This document shows positions 59,071-64,000 of a stretch of DNA of 64,000 bases, in pieces (position 1 is the first letter of the stretch; the number at the start of each line of letters is the position of its first letter). The position numbers and the translations under genes are program-made. The notes under the pieces were generated by a model, which was not told the DNA's origin, made no database searches, and saw nothing but the letters and a program-made list of their open reading frames with translations. The stretch spans positions 2,839-66,838 of the forward strand of contig CDMY01000264.1 of the NCBI GenBank assembly GCA_001179505.1. Direction: 5' to 3'. Source of the DNA: Vitrella brassicaformis (Eukaryota; Sar; Vitrellaceae).

Positions 59071-60108
59071 CTATGGCTTTTTGGGGTACCAGGCGACGTA
59101 GTCCAACAAAGACGCCCCTTCCACAGTGAGTGGAGCGTTGAGCAGCCGACTGATGTCTTCGGTGAGGGGACTGGCACTGAGTAGGAACTCCATTCGCTGC
59201 ATGATGAGCTTCTGAGTCGTCTTCGAGTTATTCCACTATAAGACAGCACACCACACCATCCATACATAAATGCCCCCCCCTTTCCTTCTTCCTTCCCATC
59301 TTCTTTCTTAGCTCCCCATTCTCTTTTTCCCCTCACCTTCCAGTGTGCGAGTCGCATGCTGCGTCCCTTGTGAGCCCCCCTCTCATACACCCTGTCAGGC
59401 AGATGAGGCAGGCGGCTGAACGTGTACGCCCAGTGCCGCGATGCAGCATGACATCGATCTCAACCAGTGTCCCCCGATGTTCAAGCACATCCAGAGATAT
59501 CGCGCAGCCCTCCGTTGCTCCATCCCAACACCAACAAGCATTGCTGCCGGACAAAGTCGTTGAACGCATCCTCGAGCTGGTCGAAAACTGCGGGGCTGAC
59601 GTATCCTGGGACAAGCCGATCCATTGCACGGCGGGAGTCTCTCGAGGAGCTCGTAATGTCGGATCTCCTCGAATGAGTGGCCCCTGTGACGCATTTTGAC
59701 GGTCCTGATGCGACGGGACAAATAGTCCTGATGGAGTCATCGCATAAGGAGGGCATCATGTGACTCCACCCGTCTCGTCTCGTCTTTTCTCGTCGTGCGC
59801 CGTACAAGCTTGAGGGTTTGTTCATTCCAGCAATATCCCTGGCTGATGAATTTCGAGAAACGACGATGGAAATCCACTCTCAAACCTCGCCGCGATGGAA
59901 ATTTGGCTAGCATGATGGCGCCCATCAGCCGAGATATGCTCACACTTTTCAGTGATTCTTGACACACGATTGACGGTTGCTGGTGGAATGGTGAAGGGCA
60001 ATCACCATGTGCGTCTGTCCATCCATCCATCCACCCATCCATCCACACGCAGCATGAACAGTAAGTGGCCTTTCGCCGGCCGACAAACCAATGCACACCG
60101 TCACACAT
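59071..60108 (-). CDS. Hypothetical minus-strand gene, 3' exon clear
   Basis: The last exon (59071-59235), after an acceptor CTTATAG, reads WNNSKTTQKLIMQRMEFLLS then EDISRLLNAPLTVEGASLLD and YVAWYPKKP-TAG. Upstream, 59480-59760 holds coding-like text in two frames (YVSPAVFDQLEDAFNDFVRQ in one; LDVLEHRGTLVEIDVMLHRG in another), implying an intron or a frameshift between them. An ATG at 60106-60108 is one possible start. Product unknown. Confidence 0.32.
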
Positions 60109-60971
60109 GATGGCCCCGTAGGCAGTCTTTTTGCGTAGGTGCGTGACTGACTTGCTATTCAGACAGAGGCTGGCTGGCTGCCTGGCGTGTTGTGGTCTTC
60201 GTGTGTGTCAGCGTGAGTCACAGACGTTTGCCTGCGCCTGGCTCAGCGTGCGCATGGGCATTCAACTATGAATGCAGCGATGTGTGTCCACACTCTCATG
60301 CAACGATGGATGCACTTCGGCGTTGCGCTTCTGCCGGTAATGGCCACCACGACCATCACGGCAGCAAGATGCACTCTGTCACATTGACAGTCACACAGGC
60401 AGGCAGACAGGCAGGCCGCAGTTGTCCTCCATCGATCTGTCCGAGCCACAAACACCTCCGATGGATCTGTCGACCCACCACAGGAGTACCGCTGCTCTGA
60501 TTGACCAGCGAGGGCGACATCTGAGATGGCAAAAAGACCCGCACCCTCACACACACACACACACACACATACACACACACGGAGGCCTTCACACAGGCAC
60601 CACAGGCAACGACAGACAGACAGACAGACAGACGGAGAGGCTTTTTTCTCAGTAGGAGCAAGAAGTCAGCCGGACGGTCACTATAAAACCGACCACAACA
60701 CCACGAGGAGAGGACGGCTGGGAGGCATGCCGATCGAGAGGAAAAACGACATATCGTTCATCGCGCTCACGCACACACATCGATGATTGATTGATGAGAG
60801 GAAAAACTACAAACTGAGGCATCGCAGCGACCGAAAACTGCAGCATGCACAGCACGCGACACGCGACACATGTACGGAGGACGTTACGGAGGTCGACACT
60901 TGGTAGAAAACCCAATCTCTCTCATCTGTCGGCAATCTGCTGCCGCAGGTGTGGGTTTGGTTTGTGTCGGA
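60109..60971. other. Intergenic, simple repeats, no gene seen
   Basis: About 860 bases before the P450 stop. It contains CACACACACACA and CAGACAGACAGA runs near 60550-60630. No gene is seen. Confidence 0.45.
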
Positions 60972-62167
60972 TCATGATCGCTTGATGGGCTTGACCATGA
61001 GGCCTCTGGGCTTGTAGCTGCACACACAGACACGACAGGCACGAGGAAGGACACACACAACACAACACAACACGCAGGAATGCAGGGATGTGCCCATTGT
61101 GTGAGTGAGTCGCTCACGTGATTGAGTAGAAAAACTCCGGCTCGGTCGTGATCTCGAACTCGTAGCGCTTGAACAGCGCCGCGATTGTCATGCGGACCTG
61201 CAAAGCCACAGAGAGGGAGACCACACACCACATCGCTTCCATTTCGTTCTGTGTGTACAGCGATTGCCCCCCCTGCTGTGCTGGTTACCTCGATCAGCGC
61301 CAGGTGTTGCGCAATGCTGCATCGCACAAACAAGCCGACGAGAGATGGAAGGGGTGGTGTGTGAGGTCGTCGCCCGATCTCACCAAGATCTTGGGGCGAT
61401 GCTGAAGGGCTGGAAGAGTTTGTTGTAGACCTTCAGCTGCTCCTCGGAGGCCTCAAGCCATCGCTCGGGACGAAACACCTTGCCATCGCCCCAACTAAGG
61501 CCAACACACACACACTCCAGGAAGGGGTTGCAGTGGACAAAGCACTTGTTTCCTTGATGCGTTTGTCTGCTCGGTCGCTGGCATGGCATACATTCGGTCG
61601 TCTCTCAGGCGAGCGAACAAGGGCACGAACATCTGGTAGCCGCCCGGGATCCAGTAGTCCACGCCGCGAGAGGTGACTTTGAAGCCGCTCTCTGTCTGGC
61701 GTCGGGTGCCGTTGCTCACGACGGGAGAGCTGCACACACACACAAGCACAAGGATGGATCTCGATGTGTCTTGTGGTTGGTTGGTCACTGACATGCGCAT
61801 GATTTCTTTGACACAGGCGTTGAAGTAGGGCAGCTGGGCCAGCTCGTCGTAGGACGGAAGCTCCTCCGCAAACTTGGCCGCATCCAGCTCCTGCACTCGA
61901 CACACAACGAAGAAGCGCATCGAGGCCTGCATCTCATCTTGCTTGCGGGGGTCGCTCTGTCTGCCTGCCACGTGTGTGTGTGTGTGCTGACCTACCTGTT
62001 GGAGCTTCTTGAGCACAGGGGGATTGCTGGACAAGTGATAGACAGCCCATGAGATGGTGTAGCCAGTCGTGTCATGCCTAGACACATGGATCGATGGATG
62101 GATGGGTAGACACAACACAACACACACACGACGGCACCATGCTGGATGCATTCATTCGAGTGCGTTG

Positions 62168-62201
<34 letters not shown>

Positions 62202-63742
62202 GTGCCCACCCACCCACCCGGCCCAGAGGAGGGTGTAGATATCGCAGAGCTTCTCGAACTCACATTGGTAGCCAGGATTGTTGTGGATGTACGAGATGAT
62301 CGACGCGGCCTGGCAGGCCACACACCACACCGCCAAAGACACTCCGCTGCGTGCGACTCACTGGCAGCGCTAAGCAGCGCTCAACCTCACTCACTACTCA
62401 CGTACGTCTTGTTTCTCCGGCGGGGTGTCGAGATACTGGCGGTATATCTTGCGGCACACGTCACGGAAGAGCCGAATGGACTGGTAGTACTCACGGACCT
62501 GGTCCTTCCAGACCATGTAAGGTCTACACACACACACACACACTGACGGATAGGATGCCAACACACACACACAGTGGGTGGGCGGGGTGCGGTTGGCGCA
62601 CCGAAATGGGTTGAGTAGTAACGGGTCTCACGGAATATCACATCAAGGCCACGCAGGAGGGCCTTGGCCTCGCCGTTGCGCTCGTCGTCAAACGCGTGGA
62701 ACTTGTAACTGACACACACAGAGACCATCGACAGACACATGAGCCGAGCCAATCTGTGTGTGTTGGCTGATCGATCCTGCGCGCGTGTGTGTGTGGTGTG
62801 TGGGTATGTATGTACTTGTATGCGACCTCCCCGATCATGTCGATGGTGTAGCGCAGCCCCCACTCGGGCATGTTGACGATCGTCCCTTTGTCGGCCGCGT
62901 CTTCGAGGGCTTTGACGAAGCTCCCCAGCACACGGTGGTAGATGTGCGTCTTGGCCACCAGTGTCTTGTTCCTGAACGAGCCAACCAACCAAACAGGCAG
63001 GCAGGCACATGCGATGAATGCAGCCAGCCAGCCCATGATGCATGCGTTCCCATCTGTCTGTCTGTGTGTCAGACAGTCAGTGTGGACACATGCATGCCAT
63101 GCGTACGAGAAGGCAGGGGCGAGGGCCTTCCGGATGGCGTGCCAGCCTTCTCCGCTCGTCTTGCGCGAGAGGAGGCTCCGCGTCCGCGTCATCTGGCCTT
63201 CCCCGAACAGGTCGAGCAGCCGGTGCACGTGGGACTTCTCGAGGCCATCGGGTCCTAACAGTGTGTCCCAGCAGGACGTGTCGGTGCAGAAGTACATGCG
63301 CTTGTTGAGGGGCAGCTGCACGTAGAAGACATCGCTGTCGAGCTCGTCACGCCACTTCTCCTGCCTGACACTCACACACACACACGCCATGCATACGGTC
63401 AGTTGGCTGTGTGCACAAGTGTGATGCTGTTGGGATGCATCCATGCTGTCTTAGTACTTACAGGTGCGGGTCTTTCCCCGAGCGCAGCGCGTCAAATGCC
63501 TCCATGGGCGTGAGCTTCACTCGGGGCACCTCGCACAGCTTGGCCTTCTCCTCTGGGGTGACATGGCGCAGGACGTCCGGTCGGCCACCTGGCTTGCCAT
63601 CGACGCTCGATGATGACGCATTGGCGGCCTTGTTGCGCAGGCGGAGTACCTCCTCGAGGCCGATAAGGCAGACAACGCCGGCGGTGGCGCCAGCCAGGAG
63701 GAGCAGGGACGATGGCTGCTCGAGATCTGCTGTCACCGGCAT
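60972..63742 (-). CDS. Cytochrome P450 monooxygenase
   Basis: A membrane-anchored heme-thiolate oxygenase. The chosen ATG (63740-63742) opens MPVTADLEQPSS followed by an anchor (LLLLAGATAGVVCLIGLEEV); another in-frame ATG lies at 63865, but a CTCTCAG acceptor-like site separates the two. Exons then read VFYVQLPLNKRMYFCTDTSC, RTRSLLSRKTSGEGWHAIRK (helix C WxxxR-like), WGLRYTIDMIGEVAYK, and LLWA+GHDTTGYTISWA (I-helix AGxDTT, joined across an intron). The K-helix ExxR is in NACVKEIMRM. The PERF-type motif is FRPERWLE. The heme loop is FSIAPRS+CIAQHLALIE, with the cysteine codon split by an intron. It ends RYEFEITTEPEFFYSIT + YKPRGLMVKPIKRS-TGA (60972-60974). At least ten exons. The family is certain; substrate is not. 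The form resembles CYP4/CYP5-like eukaryotic P450s. Confidence 0.92.
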
Positions 63743-64000
63743 GATGGTGGGTGGGTTCCAGATCCGCTGGCTGATCTGAGAGAGAGGGGAAAGCATCAGA
63801 TCTTTACATCTCAGCTCGCGATCTTTCTGCAGTGGGGCCAAGTGTGACGTGAGCGCATTCTCCATTGACTTGGACAGGTCGTCAACACACAGTCAGTTCA
63901 GTCATGTGGATGGTGTCTGTCAGTGTGTCTGTGAGATGCCCGACGGCCACCGCACACAGAGAGCGATCGTCACCCTCGCGTACTCGGCAGTCAGCACACC
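63743..64000. other. Upstream of P450, probable 5' leader and promoter
   Basis: Holds a CTCTCTCAG acceptor-like sequence on the minus strand at about 63776-63790 and the alternate upstream ATG (63863-63865). A 5'-leader intron is plausible. Confidence 0.35.

Overview
The window is nuclear DNA of a single-celled eukaryote. Almost every gene is cut into many small exons by short (about 40-120 nt) GT-AG introns, many filled with (TG)n/(CA)n or (CT)n simple repeats. The proteins are ordinary eukaryotic ones (GARP subunit VPS52, listerin, cytochrome P450, cytochrome-b5 desaturase). GC is high and spacers are short. This style resembles chromerid algae such as Vitrella, but that assignment is inference from gene structure and protein style, not a database match. 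Exon edges below were placed by eye from frame and GT/AG sites.

Layout. 0.5-3.8 kb: VPS52 (minus). 4.2-4.8 kb: small Cys-rich secreted-type protein. 6.4-9.0 kb: S28 serine peptidase (minus) with a frameshift and no catalytic-serine exon. 9.4-11.7 kb: hypothetical protein with two copies of a short domain. 12.2-14.4 kb: prolyl-4-hydroxylase-like 2OG-Fe(II) dioxygenase (minus) with a 13-nt microexon and a LINE-tail fragment in one intron. 17.0-18.9 kb: cytochrome-b5 desaturase ending at a TGA that is followed by in-frame coding-like sequence. 20.5-30.4 kb: one or two large plus-strand genes, the first with a CENP-B/Tc5-type DNA-binding domain and a near-uniform phase-0 exon chain, the second with an F-box-like helix. 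31.5-33.7 kb: a Cys-rich secreted protein and an EF-hand protein, head to head with 81 bp between start codons. 34.2-37.4 kb: a divergent DEAH-helicase-like locus made of duplicated segments (minus). 37.6-46.0 kb: listerin (LTN1). 47.5-47.8 kb: 300-base assembly gap. 47.9-53.1 kb: coiled-coil RING-finger E3, 5' end probably in the gap. 53.8-60.1 kb: minus-strand hypothetical genes, several apparently decayed, two sharing a hydrophobic LPGFGLK motif. 61.0-63.7 kb: cytochrome P450 (minus).

Functionally this is a mixed chromosomal segment rather than a pathway cluster: vesicle tethering (VPS52), ribosome-associated quality control (listerin), a second RING protein next to it, and three iron enzymes of lipid or secondary metabolism (dioxygenase, desaturase, P450). 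The least described material is the CENP-B-domain gene with its duplicated exon, the twice-repeated domain of the 9.4-kb gene, the helicase-like locus, and the decayed membrane-protein-like block at 53.8-60 kb.
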